NCBI RefSeq assembly: GCF_000174755.1
Contig: NZ_ACLQ01000022.1
Location: 62,001 to 126,000, forward strand
DNA from: Capnocytophaga gingivalis ATCC 33624
GTDB taxonomy: Bacteria > Bacteroidota > Bacteroidia > Flavobacteriales > Flavobacteriaceae
Reading direction: 5' to 3'
Length of the DNA: 64,000 bases
Shown: positions 43,350-51,932 of the stretch, piece after piece
Numbering within the stretch: the stretch's first letter is position 1
Layout of the letters: each line of letters opens with the position of its first letter
The notes under the pieces: generated by a model
Seen by the model: only the letters and a program-made list of their open reading frames with translations
Databases searched by the model: none
Told to the model about the DNA's origin: nothing
Program-made: the position numbers and the translations under genes

Positions 43350-46300
43350 TTATAAACCAAGACGCAAGGTGAAAATAATTCGCTTAGGGGCTACATAAAT
43401 TCCTGTAGCACGAAAGTCAGGATCATCTCCATTGAGTCGCTTATCGGCATAGAGCAAGGCAACATTAGTTGCTTGTAACTTGACACTGAGTTGGCGAATA
43501 CGTGTTTCCTGCAAGAAATTCTTATCAAAAGTGTATCCTACAGAGATTTCTTTCAAGCGTATATTATCTCCCTTGGCGATACGTACATCGGAATAATCGT
43601 ACGCACGATAAGCATGTTCTGTAAGATTTTTATAATCATAATTGTATTCTTGAGCAGAGGTATAGATAGCAGGGATATTTGTTTTCTTCTCATCTCCTGC
43701 AAATTGCCAACGATTCTTTAGTTCATTAGGTAAGGTAGTAACGTCCGAATAAAGACCACTATAGATACTGCTTACATCCCTTAGGCGTACCACATTACCC
43801 CAAGAATAGGTAAATACTATCCCAAAAGAAAGTCCTTTATAGTTGAAGGTATTGGAAAAACTACCTTTGTCTGTAGGAATAAGAGTTCCTGAATATTTTA
43901 AGAAATCTACATTTCTTTCTTTCATATCTACCCCAAAATGAGTAGGATTTCCATCAGGCCCTATGAAGGTAGGTAACCCTTCACTATCCAAACCATTGAA
44001 GGGTACTGAGAAGAGTGAACCCTGAGGATACCCTTCGCGAGCAAAACCTCCTGAACCACTGTACCCCACCATATCTCCTACAGTTGGAGCTGTATTCAGT
44101 TTGGTAATTTTATTGATTGCTCGAGAATAGACTAAGGAAGTTTTCCAAGAGAAATCTTCGGTTTTTATATTGATAGTTTCTAATCCTGCTTCTAAACCTT
44201 GTGTCTGCATCTCGGCTATATTCCCATATTTGGAAATCTGTCCTCCTACTCCTTGAGTAATTACAGATCCTATCAAGTCATAACTCCTACGCTTGAACCA
44301 TTCTAAAGATACATTCAAGCGATAATTCAGAAGACCAAACTGAGTTCCTACATTGATTTCTTGTGTCTTTTCATAGGTAAGATCACGATTTGCTAAATTA
44401 GAACGATAGATTCCTTTTTCTCTAACAGAAGAATTTCTCCAAGGGAGATCGTAATAAAGCTGAGTGTAAGAATTAGTAGCATAAGGCGAAACAGCGGTCA
44501 GCCCCAGAGAAGTATATATATTGAGATAGGAAAATACTGGAGTAAGATGCGTAAAGAATTTTTCCTGTGAGACATCCCAAGTAAGTCCTACATTCCAAGT
44601 AGGCATCCATCGGATCAGACGCGAGGGTGCAAACTGATTAGAGGCATCGTAACGTAAAGTACCATTGAGTGTATAACGGTTGCCATATGTATAGGAAGCA
44701 TTCCCAAAGAAGGCTTGATTATTATTGACTGTATTAGAAATATTATAATAGCCCTCCGAACGTTCTTGTAAATATTTTAAGAACAAATAAGAATACGCTT
44801 CTAAGTGACCAGAATTAAAAAGTACCCCATAATTATGATTCTATCGTTAGAGTTTTTAGCATTATCCATATCAAACCCTCCATAAAGATTCAATAGATGA
44901 AGGCCATCTGAGAAAGAGTCGTTATAGTTAAGAGTAGCACGGAGGTTATTCCCATTAAAAGTAGTAACCTGCTTAGTACGTTTTCCTCCTTGAGGCATCA
45001 CTATCTCAGGGATTGCAAAAGGATTGTTAGGATCTTTGTAAAGATAATCATTATTTTCTCTTATACTTTCATTGATAGCACGATAACTCTGAGCTATATT
45101 AGAGTTTTCTGTTATATCTGTATTATAGACCCCTGATTCATAGCGGATAGCTCCCATGAGAGTAGCCTCTACCTTAGGAGAAATCTTATAACTGAGTTGC
45201 GCTTGTAAGCGCAAGGTTGCCAAATCAGTCGTCATAAAGTTATTTTCTCTTTCTCTATGAATATTGAAGGGGGCGTAGTAGTACGCATAATCATCCTTAG
45301 GATCCATAGTACGTGGTGTTCCTAAGGCATATTCATACATATTCTTACCATTACTTCTTTTTTCCTGATAAGAAATATCTGTAATCACATTGAGACTAAG
45401 TTTGGAAGAAAAATTATAAGTAGCATTAAGATTACCTGCATATTGGGTAAGTTCTTCTCCTTTTTGCCAACCTGGATCACTAAGCACACTCAAGGAGGTG
45501 TAATAAGCAGATTTTTCTCCTCCTGAAGAAAAAGACAGCGTATGGTTCTGCATTACACTGCTCTGGAAGAGCTCTTTGAACCAGTTGGTATTCCTATGTT
45601 CGGCTACTCTCATATAAGCCAAGCGACCTTCTTCGGTATTGGCCACTCTTGGATTTCCATTGGCATCCAAAATATTATAGAGTTCATACATCCTCCCGAC
45701 TGCTCCCTTGAGGGTATAGGTTTTATAGCTTTCGGTAGGCATCATCCCTTTTCTCATCATCTCTTGTACAAAAGACATCTGATCCTGAGAATTCATGATA
45801 TTATACTGTTTGTAGGAAGGGATAAGTCGGTAAGTGGATTCGTTAGAATAAGTAAAACTACTGGAGCCTGCGGTACCTTTTTTGGTAACAACTTCCACGA
45901 CTCCTGCAATAGCACGTGGTCCATAATAAGCAGTAGCAGAAGCATCATTGATCACTCTAAAGCTTTCAATACTCTCAGCTGTAAGTCCCGGAATAGCAGA
46001 AGCTATCAGTGACTTAGCATCGTCGGAGACCAAATCCTCTGGTTTGAGGTCTATATCTCCTTGAAGAATCACTCCATTGAGCACCCAAAGAGGCTTTACT
46101 GTTTGAACAATAGAAGTCTGTCCACGGGTATTGGTATTCATAGGAGTCCCCGCTTTTTTCTTAGTTCCCTCTTCTCCCTGAGCTAAAAGGGTAACATCCA
46201 CTGTAGCGGAAGAAGGTGTAACTTCTTGTGATTGCATACCCTGTAGAGAGAAAACCAAGGTCTGTCCCTTGGTAAGAGTAATCGTATACAATCCTTCGAA

Positions 46301-46477
46301 ATCGGTGTGTGTGCTCTGCGAAGTGCCTTTGATACTTACTTGCACCCCTGCCAGTGGCTTGGACTTGGTATCCTTAACCACCCCAGAGACAGCCAGCTCT
46401 TCTTGCGCAAAGGAAGTATAACATACCCCACAGAAAAGCAATAGCATAAACAATGTTTTCAGTCTCGATGTATTCAT
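43350..46477 (-). pseudogene. SusC/RagA-type transporter of unit C, frameshifted
   Basis: ATG at 46477 gives a signal peptide ending in F-A-Q-E, the regulatory-like domain, the plug (A-S-A-T-A-Y-Y-G-P-R-A) and the first half of the barrel. The frame then runs into a stop near 44801. The other half continues in another frame to 43350 and ends in T-L-R-L-G-L. Alignment to units A and B puts the shift at about 44838-44842. Adding one A to the A-run there restores N-D-R-N-H-N-Y-G-V-L-F-N-S-G in register. The total of 3128 bp is one short of 1043 codons. It could be a real loss of function, phase-like slippage or a sequencing error. Confidence 0.85.
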
Positions 46478-46565
46478 ATGTTCTTCTGTATTTTTTCTTA
46501 ATGAAACACTTATTTTCATCGTTTTACAAGTAAAACTATAAAAATAATTCTTCTTTAAAAACAGA

Positions 46566-46573
46566 CAAAAGTA
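46566..46573 (-). promoter_or_regulatory. -7 box of unit C (TACTTTTG)
   Basis: The minus strand reads TACTTTTG about 88 bp before the susC ATG, after a T-run, as in unit B. The region 46574-46892 otherwise holds AT-rich sequence and the palindrome at 46822-46841. Confidence 0.5.
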
Positions 46574-46821
46574 CAAAAAAAAACTACACTGCCTATACCT
46601 TTAATAAAAAATTAAACTTTTCACAAAGGACTCTACCATTTTGTTATATACATTTAACATATTTATAGCTTCAAATCAAATAATCTCAAGAAAACTGTCA
46701 TACAAATTAAAAAAATACAATCATACCCTTTTTTGGTGATTTGTATATTTTTTCGTATCTTGCACCCAACTATGGGGAACTACCTTATCATAGATAAAAG
46801 GACGAATTGCCTCTTATACAA

Positions 46822-46841
46822 GGGCGAATTGCAATTCGCCC
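46822..46841. repeat. 20-bp perfect palindrome
   Basis: GGGCGAATTGCAATTCGCCC is a perfect 20-bp palindrome flanked by AG and CTAC. A related partial copy (GACGAATTGCCTC) lies just upstream at about 46801. Similar GGGCGAATTGCAATTCGCCC palindromes occur as dispersed small repeats in unrelated bacterial genomes, perhaps MITE remnants. It has a higher G+C content than its surroundings. It might also fold as a hairpin in RNA reading into the gene at 46893. Confidence 0.7.
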
Positions 46842-46892
46842 CTACTTTGGTGACGCTTATTTTCGTAAGCCCCTCTATTTAATCATGATAAA

Positions 46893-47204
46893 ATGAGAAA
46901 AAATAAGATTTTATATTTTGCTATATTGCCTATTATCTTCTTTCTTGTTTGTGGATGCACTTCACAAGAAAAGAAAAATAGTTATGAAGACAGTCCAATA
47001 GTAAATTTTGACCGAGACTCTGTCTTTTATCGGTTGAATATAAAAGAGGATGGGGAATGGTATGTTTTCTCAACAGAGGAATTGAAAATAGATTATACAA
47101 AAAAACTTAGTTATTGTATAGATTCTTTTTCGTGTATTCCTGCCAAGTATTACAACACTGAAGAAACCATGTATGATAATTGCTTAGATTGTGATAACAA
47201 TTAG
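46893..47204 (+). CDS. Small hypothetical lipoprotein
   Basis: A 103-residue protein with a signal peptide and lipobox V-C-G-C at about residue 22. The mature part is acidic with four Cys near the C-terminus (S-C-I-P and N-C-L-D-C). No family recognised. It lies alone on the plus strand between unit C and a minus-strand gene. It could be full length or the 5' part of a longer gene. Confidence 0.55.
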   Translation: MRKNKILYFAILPIIFFLVCGCTSQEKKNSYEDSPIVNFDRDSVFYRLNIKEDGEWYVFSTEELKIDYTKKLSYCIDSFSCIPAKYYNTEETMYDNCLDCDNN

Positions 47205-47261
47205 GATATTTGCCCTCTTAAATTCTTTGAGTAGCATACACAACAGCATGTATCCAAAGCC

Positions 47262-47756
47262 TTATACAAGTCGAAACATTTTTCCAAGAAAAGCACTTAC
47301 TTTGTGCAACCAACCCTTATCCTTGACATTCCCTAAGAACCATTGTTCGAACTTAGGGTACTGATATCCCTGCGCTACACACACCTCTACTATAAGCTCA
47401 TATTTCCGATCACAGCTCAGGCGATAAAAAAAGTCTATACTCTCATCAAAGAACTGTACCGCATGTAGGGAGATATGCTTCTCCAAACATTCCTCAGAGA
47501 CAAGAGGTTTATTCTTGGTCTGATTATAAGCATTGAAGCGCAATAACTCCTCCTTTGCTAAATATTTTCGTGCCTTCAGATCCAACTGGGAAAGATAAGG
47601 CAACAAATGATTGGCAGCCTCCAAAAGCTGCTCCAAACTATAATGAAGCTTATCCAAGAGGATATCCACCCGACGCCCCTTATAGACAAGACCAATCTCA
47701 TAGGAATCCTGGACTATCTTCCTCTCTTTTAAGTCATTAATTTCCAATAATTTCAT
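47262..47756 (-). CDS. DUF2262-like protein
   Basis: A 164-residue cytoplasmic protein. The central helical part (K-A-R-K-Y-L-A-K-E-E-L-L-R-F-N-A-Y-N) and the later I-S-L-H-A-V-Q-F-F fit the DUF2262 pattern of a helix with A-x-x-L-L-x-x-x-N, then a strand. The C-terminus is basic and does not obviously match. DUF2262 proteins are often grouped with immunity-type genes. A -7 box lies 54 bp upstream of the start. Confidence 0.5.
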   Translation of the reverse strand: MKLLEINDLKERKIVQDSYEIGLVYKGRRVDILLDKLHYSLEQLLEAANHLLPYLSQLDLKARKYLAKEELLRFNAYNQTKNKPLVSEECLEKHISLHAVQFFDESIDFFYRLSCDRKYELIVEVCVAQGYQYPKFEQWFLGNVKDKGWLHKVSAFLGKMFRLV

Positions 47757-47809
47757 GTGTTTTTTATTTTAGATATTCTATATACCTCTTTTCAGAAATT
47801 TTTCTTATG

Positions 47810-47817
47810 CAAAAATA
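47810..47817 (-). promoter_or_regulatory. -7 box (TATTTTTG) of the DUF2262-like gene
   Basis: On the minus strand TATTTTTG precedes the ATG at 47756. The remainder of 47757-48010 is AT-rich with nothing else recognised apart from the box at 47968. Confidence 0.4.
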
Positions 47818-47967
47818 CGAATCTAAAACGAATTTATCTATAGTAATTTTTATAATTTTATCTTATTTAATGAGTTAAATATTTATAAAAGAAATAAGAT
47901 TCTCTTATTACACTATTTATTAAAAGTTAAATAAAAAATATTACATCCTCTATTTGAGAAATATTTA

Positions 47968-47975
47968 TATATTTG
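47968..47975 (+). promoter_or_regulatory. -7 box (TATATTTG) of the SemiSWEET gene
   Basis: A consensus -7 box 35 bp before the ATG at 48011. A TTTG at 47953-47956 is too close (11 bp) to be a normal -33. Confidence 0.4.
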
Positions 47976-48010
47976 CTGCGAATATCTAACAGAAATAAAT
48001 ATTATAAATT

Positions 48011-48271
48011 ATGGAAAGTAAATTCGTCCGTATTCTTAGTATTGCCGCTACAATCACCGCTGTGTGTATGTATGTAGCCTATATAGACCAAATCCAAAAA
48101 ACATGGGGCGATGCTACCGGTCCATGGTTACAACCATTGGTAGCAGGTATCAACTGCACTTTGTGGGTAGCTTATGGTTTCTTAAAACGAGACAGAGACT
48201 ACCCTATCGTATTCGCCAACCTTCCTGGTATCATACTTGGATTCCTTGCCGCTTACTCTGCAGCGTTCTAA
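48011..48271 (+). CDS. SemiSWEET sugar transporter
   Basis: An 86-residue protein with three membrane helices, the bacterial half-size SWEET. Helix 1 is followed by Y-I-D-Q-I, helix 2 holds the conserved N-C-T-L-W-V-A-Y-G, and helix 3 holds F-A-N-L-P-G-I-I-L-G (the P-G motif). It works as a homodimer for passive sugar (for example sucrose or glucose) movement across the inner membrane. It is monocistronic. Confidence 0.88.
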   Translation: MESKFVRILSIAATITAVCMYVAYIDQIQKTWGDATGPWLQPLVAGINCTLWVAYGFLKRDRDYPIVFANLPGIILGFLAAYSAAF

Positions 48272-48327
48272 GATAGATAATAACAGGAATCAATAGTTAA
48301 AATATGATTCGCTAACTTCCTAAGATG

Positions 48328-48371
48328 CAACTTATTGTGTCTTACGGAACAACTTATTGTATCTTAACGAA
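48328..48371 (+). repeat. Two adjacent 22-bp direct repeats
   Basis: Units 48328-48349 and 48350-48371 agree at 19 of 22 positions, both beginning CAACTTATTGT. They lie between the SemiSWEET gene and the convergent hypothetical gene. They may be part of a dispersed repeat; no function evident. Confidence 0.55.
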
Positions 48372-48391
48372 TTGAGCCTCACAATCATTTC

Positions 48392-48841
48392 CTACTTAAG
48401 CCCTAAAAGTTTCTTTTTCCTTTTGAAGGGCTTGTACAGCCGTTTCTGGAGTGAGATGTCCCGATTTGTCTGTAACAAATGAGTTTCAACTGTAGTAGGA
48501 ATTGTTGTAACTTCTGTTGCTGCAACAGTGATCTTTTCCTCTTGAGCCGCAACCTCATAAGGGACAGCATCAGGAGTCACATCCTCACCTGTTGTAAATT
48601 CCTGTTCTCTCTGAAGAGAAGTTTCTCCCACAATAGTAGTATCAGCAGTTGCTTCAAGAGGTATTTGCTCTGGAGCAACTGCTTTTTTCTTAGTCTCTTT
48701 ACGATCCCAACCTTGTAAGGTCATGATAGCCTTAATAGCTGCAAGCTGTTCACGTACAGCAGGATAGACTGTTTTTTCGCCTTGCGCTATTGCTTCTCCT
48801 GAGGCGATACGTAGCAAAATCTGTAATATCTGTTCTTTCAT
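48392..48841 (-). CDS. Hypothetical protein with Thr/Glu-rich linker
   Basis: A 149-residue protein. The N-terminal ~45 residues are helical (I-L-Q-I-L-L-R-I-A and L-A-A-I-K-A-I-M-T-L-Q-G-W-D). These recall the helix-turn-helix-like N-terminal segment of phage small-terminase-type proteins, a weak resemblance only. A long Thr/Glu/Val-rich low-complexity linker follows, then a basic tail (K-P-F-K-R-K-K-K). The tail suggests nucleic-acid or membrane contact. No family recognised. Confidence 0.55.
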   Translation of the reverse strand: MKEQILQILLRIASGEAIAQGEKTVYPAVREQLAAIKAIMTLQGWDRKETKKKAVAPEQIPLEATADTTIVGETSLQREQEFTTGEDVTPDAVPYEVAAQEEKITVAATEVTTIPTTVETHLLQTNRDISLQKRLYKPFKRKKKLLGLK

Positions 48842-48872
48842 CTCGATTATATTTTTACTTTTGAAAACGATG

Positions 48873-48880
48873 CAAAATTA
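48873..48880 (-). promoter_or_regulatory. -7 box (TAATTTTG)
   Basis: A minus-strand consensus -7 element 31 bp before the ATG at 48841. Confidence 0.4.
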
Positions 48881-49060
48881 CAACATTTTAGATATAAAAT
48901 CAATACAACAAAAAGTTAAATATCGAAATTTATCTTTCACCCTTACTTTGGCTCATCATTCACTTTCTCATTATTGTTTATTATAGTTTTTGTTTATAGT
49001 GATTTAGTTTTGCTATCAATAAAAACTATATTCATATAAATAAAAAATATAGCAAAAGGC

Positions 49061-49090
49061 TTGCTTTCTATGGATAAAGTTGTACCTTTG
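49061..49090 (+). promoter_or_regulatory. Promoter of dps (TTG / TACCTTTG)
   Basis: TTG (49061-49063) and TACCTTTG (49083-49090) are spaced 19 bp apart, 27 bp before the ATG. This is a good primary-sigma promoter for Bacteroidota. Confidence 0.6.
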
Positions 49091-49117
49091 TCCTGTGAAA
49101 TTTAAAAATTTATAATC

Positions 49118-49597
49118 ATGAGTTTTAATAGTTTAGGGCTTAAAAAAGCCGAAGTAGAGAAAGAAATACATGCTTTGAACATTCTTCTTTCTAATTATCA
49201 AACCTATTACCAGAACTTGCGCGGTGTACATTGGAATATAAAGGGAAAACGTTTCTTTGAACTACATATCAAGTTCGAAGAGTTATACAATGCCGCTCAG
49301 GAGCAGGTAGATGAAATTGCTGAACGTATTCTTACCCTCGGTGGAGTACCTTTCAACACCTTGGCAAGCTATGTAAAGCATGCTACAATTCCTGTAGGAG
49401 AGAATGTTTTTGACGATGACAAAGCGGTTCGCCTTGTGATAGACAGCCTTGTAGCCTTACTTCCTTTGGAGAGAGAACTCCTCGAACTTTCTGACAAGGC
49501 AAATGATGCAGGTACCAACACTCTTATCAATGATTTCGTAGTAGAACAGGAGAAAAATCTCTGGATGCTTAAGTCCTACCTGAATGAAGCTATCTAA
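49118..49597 (+). CDS. dps: Dps family ferritin-like DNA-protection protein
   Basis: A 159-residue protein of standard Dps length. The inter-subunit ferroxidase ligands are in place: the His of V-H-W-N-I-K-G near residue 40, and the later D and E of F-E-E-L-Y-N-A-A-Q-E-Q-V-D-E-I-A-E. It forms dodecamers that oxidise and store iron and shield DNA in oxidative stress. It has its own promoter and terminator. Confidence 0.95.
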   Translation: MSFNSLGLKKAEVEKEIHALNILLSNYQTYYQNLRGVHWNIKGKRFFELHIKFEELYNAAQEQVDEIAERILTLGGVPFNTLASYVKHATIPVGENVFDDDKAVRLVIDSLVALLPLERELLELSDKANDAGTNTLINDFVVEQEKNLWMLKSYLNEAI

Positions 49598-49633
49598 TTA
49601 AAACGAATTACGTAAGATAGGTTACCAAAATTC

Positions 49634-49678
49634 AGACACGACAAACTCATATATTGGGTTTGTTGTGTCTTTTTTTTT
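49634..49678 (+). terminator. Terminator of dps
   Basis: AGACACGACAAAC pairs with GTTTGTTGTGTCT (13 bp with one G-T pair), followed by nine T residues. Confidence 0.85.
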
Positions 49679-49713
49679 GCCGAGAATAAAAAATAATGGG
49701 AAGAAATCTACCC

Positions 49714-51123
49714 TTAATCCGAGATAATCTCCTCATAAGGAAAGTTGATCAGATATACCTTCTTCTTAGCTCGGGTCAGGGCTGTATAGAGCCAACGAAA
49801 ATAAGCCACACTCTGTCCTTCTGGCAAAAAAGGTTTTTCTACAAAGACACGTTCCCATTGACCTCCTTGACTCTTATGACAAGTAATTGTATAGGCATAC
49901 TTCACCTGTAGAGCATTGTAATAAGGATGTAGCTTCATATTCAGTGGAGCCACTTGCCCAGTCTGCTTGTTGTATTCCTGCATAATAGCATAATATAGAT
50001 TCTCTTGCTCTTCGCTTGAGAGGGCGGGCAACGGGCTTTCTAAAGTATCTAAGAAAAGTATCGTTTCCAAAGGTTCTAACTCTGGGTAGTCTAATAGACG
50101 GATAAGGACATGAGCAAAAGTAAAGCCATAGCATCTCTCTACATGATTGATTTCAAGCACTTCTATCGTATCCCCATTAGCGATAAAGCCTGCCTGAGAG
50201 GCATTATCGAGCCAATAATAATTATTTTTGACCACCATAAGTAAGTCTCCCACACATAAGGATTCCTCATAGTCAAAAACTACCTTCCTAATTTGCTGAT
50301 TATACTCTACCGCCCGCTTATTGGAACGAACAATAAAGCAGGTCTCCTCTACCCCACTCTCTGCATAAGCATCCATCAAGGCTTCTTCCAAATCATAGGA
50401 AGTCTGTAAAGGAATAACATCGGTGAAGGGTGAGGTACGGATACGAAAATTATCTTTAAAATTCTCAATACGCTTTCTCAGCCGTGTTGCATTATATAGA
50501 ATACCCGATTTTTTGCCTTGTCTGACCACATCTGTAAGGATTCCCTCACTTACCTTTTTGCAATAATAGGAAGAAAGCCGCTCGTAATCAAGAGCAGGGC
50601 TCATTGAGGTATGTACAGGAGGGAGCTGAGCAGAATCTCCTATAAGCATAAGGTAGCAATGATCCCCTGTATAGACAAACTCAATCAGATCAGAGAGTAG
50701 TGAGCGCCCTGCGAAACTGGCTTCCTCCCCTATCATAGAGGCCTCATCTACTATAAACAAGGCATGAGAAGCCTTATTATCCCTAAGAGTAAAAGAGAAA
50801 TCTCCCCCTTCTCCCATTGGGCGATAGATACATTTGTGTACAGTAAAAGCTTTCTGACCCGCATAGGAGGCTATCACCTTGGCTGCACGCCCAGTAGGAG
50901 CCAGTAGCACCACCCGAACAGAAAGCTCTTTGAGGGTTTTGACCAGAGTATTGACCAGAGTTGTCTTTCCTGTACCCGCAAAACCCCTGAGGAGAAAGAG
51001 CTTTTGTTCCTCTTCCTCCTGAGAAAAAAACTCTGCAAGCTCCTCTAATACAACCTCCTGTGATTCGGTGGGCTCCCATGAAAAATGACTTAAAAGTAGA
51101 TCGTAAATATCCGATGCATCCAT
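49714..51123 (-). CDS. RecD-like ATP-dependent DNA helicase
   Basis: A 469-residue SF1B helicase. Walker A is G-F-A-G-T-G-K-T-T near residue 49, motif II F-I-V-D-E-A-S-M near 124, motif III L-I-G-D-S-A-Q-L-P-P near 160, motif V T-C-H-K-S-Q-G-G-Q-W near 423, and motif VI Y-T-A-L-T-R-A-K-K near 450. The conserved arrangement matches the Bacteroidota AAA/UvrD_C_2 RecD-like proteins, shorter than E. coli RecD. It probably acts in DNA repair. Confidence 0.9.
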   Translation of the reverse strand: MDASDIYDLLLSHFSWEPTESQEVVLEELAEFFSQEEEEQKLFLLRGFAGTGKTTLVNTLVKTLKELSVRVVLLAPTGRAAKVIASYAGQKAFTVHKCIYRPMGEGGDFSFTLRDNKASHALFIVDEASMIGEEASFAGRSLLSDLIEFVYTGDHCYLMLIGDSAQLPPVHTSMSPALDYERLSSYYCKKVSEGILTDVVRQGKKSGILYNATRLRKRIENFKDNFRIRTSPFTDVIPLQTSYDLEEALMDAYAESGVEETCFIVRSNKRAVEYNQQIRKVVFDYEESLCVGDLLMVVKNNYYWLDNASQAGFIANGDTIEVLEINHVERCYGFTFAHVLIRLLDYPELEPLETILFLDTLESPLPALSSEEQENLYYAIMQEYNKQTGQVAPLNMKLHPYYNALQVKYAYTITCHKSQGGQWERVFVEKPFLPEGQSVAYFRWLYTALTRAKKKVYLINFPYEEIISD

Positions 51124-51140
51124 AGGCTAATAAATGATTT

Positions 51141-51148
51141 CAAAGATA
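51141..51148 (-). promoter_or_regulatory. -7 box (TATCTTTG) of the helicase gene
   Basis: A minus-strand consensus -7 box 18 bp before the helicase ATG. Confidence 0.45.
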
Positions 51149-51196
51149 GTAAAAAAAATCTTTTGCAAAAAAACTTTTTTATTAAAAATTTTATTG

Positions 51197-51204
51197 TATC
51201 TTTG
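51197..51204 (+). promoter_or_regulatory. -7 box (TATCTTTG) of the 51239 gene
   Basis: A plus-strand consensus -7 box 34 bp before the ATG at 51239, in the same ~115 bp divergent region as the helicase promoter. Confidence 0.45.
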
Positions 51205-51238
51205 CTCTTTGCGAACTTAATACAAAATACATAATTAT

Positions 51239-51910
51239 ATGAGAAGAGGTATTCAATTTGGATTGCTGATAATCAGCGCTATAGGGTTCTTTTTAATATA
51301 CAAATCTATACAAGCACCCATCGAGTTTGAGAAAGAAAGCAAAGCGCGTTATGCAGAAGTAATTGCCAAACTTAAGGATATTCGTAAGAGTGAAGAAGCC
51401 TATGAATCCATTCATAAGACCTATACCAACAATTTCGGTGAGTTAGAAAAATTCATCGAGACCGCTCATTTTTATATCACAACCAAGAAAGATACCAGCT
51501 GGGTACAGTATGACCCACACTTCAAGATAGATGTGCTCAAACAATCTGTAAAGACAGATACTATAGGAAAAATATCTGTAAAAGATTCTTTGTTCAAGGA
51601 CAACGAACGCTACAAACAGATGTCTTCAGTAACTATCGGAGACAGACAGATTCCTTTGACTATAGAAACAGGGGTGATCTCTCGTGAGGGAGATGTAAAA
51701 TTCCCTGTCTTCGAGGTAAAAGTACCTAAAAAAGACGTTCTCAAGGGATTAGATCAAGATGAAATAGAGCGAGAACTGCAAAAAACAGGGGTTAATGATG
51801 TCAAAGGTGCGTATATATCTGTAGGTTCCTTGACCGAAGTCTCTACCAGTGGAAACTGGCCTTCTTATTACAACGAAAGAACAGATAAAAAAGGTGCCGC
51901 AAGAAAATAA
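51239..51910 (+). CDS. Membrane-anchored hypothetical protein paired with DUF3822
   Basis: A 223-residue protein with one N-terminal membrane helix (residues 5-23) and a long charged coiled-coil-like stretch (30-75). A mostly beta domain ends with P-V-F-E-V-K-V-P-K-K-D. Genes of this form sit directly before the DUF3822 gene in many Flavobacteriia. Function unknown. It overlaps or abuts the next gene depending on the start chosen there. Confidence 0.75.
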   Translation: MRRGIQFGLLIISAIGFFLIYKSIQAPIEFEKESKARYAEVIAKLKDIRKSEEAYESIHKTYTNNFGELEKFIETAHFYITTKKDTSWVQYDPHFKIDVLKQSVKTDTIGKISVKDSLFKDNERYKQMSSVTIGDRQIPLTIETGVISREGDVKFPVFEVKVPKKDVLKGLDQDEIERELQKTGVNDVKGAYISVGSLTEVSTSGNWPSYYNERTDKKGAARK

Positions 51911-51932
51911 CTTACATATTGAGTTTAAAAAG

